From assembly GCA_036924835.1 (NCBI GenBank), contig JBAGRR010000001.1, positions 3,487,001 through 3,551,000 on the forward strand: DNA of 64,000 nt, given 5' to 3'. Under the pieces are notes generated by a model, which saw nothing but the letters and a program-made list of their open reading frames with translations, was not told the origin of the DNA and did not search any database. This stretch comes from Nitrobacteraceae bacterium AZCC 1564 (GTDB taxonomy: Bacteria > Pseudomonadota > Alphaproteobacteria > Rhizobiales > Xanthobacteraceae). Positions 63,816-64,000 of this stretch are shown here, piece by piece (position 1 is the stretch's first letter; the number at the start of each line of letters is the position of its first letter). Both the position numbers and the translations under genes were made by a program.

Positions 63816-64000
63816 CTACACCAGACATCGGAAGAGGATTGCCGGATCGCGTTGCGGATCTATTCGCAAATGGACGCCACCCCATTCGACGGCATGCCGT
63901 TCACCGGTGATGATGTTCTCAAGCGCAGCCACATGCTTCGCGTCCGCTGGCCGACCGACTTGTATTCCTCCGACGGGAAACCAGAACTCGTGGGGGTCGC
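63816..64000 (-). CDS. glgE: Alpha-1,4-glucan:maltose-1-phosphate maltosyltransferase, C-terminal end only
   Basis: The last 61 codons of a gene entering from the right edge, with TAG at 63816-63818 on the minus strand. The translated tail shows DPHEFWFPVGGI, ALENIITGERHAVEWGG and LRIDPQRDPAILFRCLV, matching the C-terminal beta-domain of GlgE (E-N-L/I-x-TGE and L-x-L-DP-x-x-DPA-x-x-F patterns). GlgE adds maltosyl units from maltose-1-phosphate to alpha-glucan. Position directly before treS-mak and glgB supports the call. The remainder lies outside the window. Confidence 0.85.
   Translation of the reverse strand, partial: DPHEFWFPVGGIQVGRPADAKHVAALENIITGERHAVEWGGVHLRIDPQRDPAILFRCLV

Noticed and set aside
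1-64000. CRISPR arrays, insertion sequences, prophage genes and restriction systems
   Set aside because: No regularly spaced repeats, transposase, integrase, phage structural or restriction genes were seen on either strand.

Overview
The window looks like chromosomal DNA of an alphaproteobacterium of the Nitrobacteraceae/Bradyrhizobiaceae (Bradyrhizobium, Afipia, Rhodopseudomonas, Tardiphaga, Nitrobacter). The basis is a GC-rich coding style, DUF2093, DUF4170 and DUF3551 proteins, a CpdR regulator, a dehalogenase that keeps the residue numbering of the Rhodopseudomonas palustris enzyme, and GGAAC-N16-CGTT promoters of the EcfG type. No phage, insertion sequence, CRISPR array or plasmid function was seen. 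Genes are tightly packed, often with 1-17 nt overlaps.

Layout. 1-4.8 kb: end of pmbA, then a same-strand series of a CysQ-like phosphatase, DUF4170, a DUF374 acyltransferase, waaA and lpxK (lipid A and Kdo assembly). 4.8-18.8 kb: housekeeping genes (xseA, purD, tadA, an RluB-type pseudouridine synthase with a long Arg/Gly-rich N-terminus, rsmD, mutL, arfB, hisN), plus a probable fluoroacetate dehalogenase, a DUF3592 membrane protein and a divergent TauE/LysR pair. 18.8-21.0 kb: a probable suhB/mmgR-type small RNA, N-formylglutamate amidohydrolase, cpdR and tRNA-Val(GAC). 21.3-27.8 kb: a surface-sugar cluster (epimerase/reductase, GtrB-like glycosyltransferase, rfbG, rfbF, GtrA, two methyltransferases), ending in an 78-bp remnant of a second epimerase gene. 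27.8-39.0 kb: a mixed stress-flavoured region (spermidine-synthase-like protein, DUF3551 peptide, ABC exporter, GT4 glycosyltransferase, MFS, PRC-barrel protein, amylo-1,6-glucosidase-like protein, two small proteins, GH15 hydrolase).

39.0-48.6 kb: a minus-strand run tkt, tal-pgi fusion, gnd, zwf, pgl, gntK and a HAD phosphatase, i.e. the whole pentose phosphate route plus gluconate entry. 48.7-64.0 kb: glgP, a zinc-ribbon protein, then (reading on the minus strand) glgE (partial), treS-mak, glgB, glgX, treZ and treY. These genes can make alpha-glucan from trehalose via maltose-1-phosphate (TreS-Mak, GlgE, GlgB), turn glucan back into trehalose (TreY, TreZ) and release sugar phosphates (GlgX, GlgP) that feed the pentose phosphate genes. 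glgA and glgC are not in the window.

Possible regulatory links: two perfect EcfG-type promoters and three near matches stand before glucan, small-protein and pentose phosphate genes, which suggests general stress control of carbon storage. A family of TAGTG-ended palindromes sits only between convergent gene ends.
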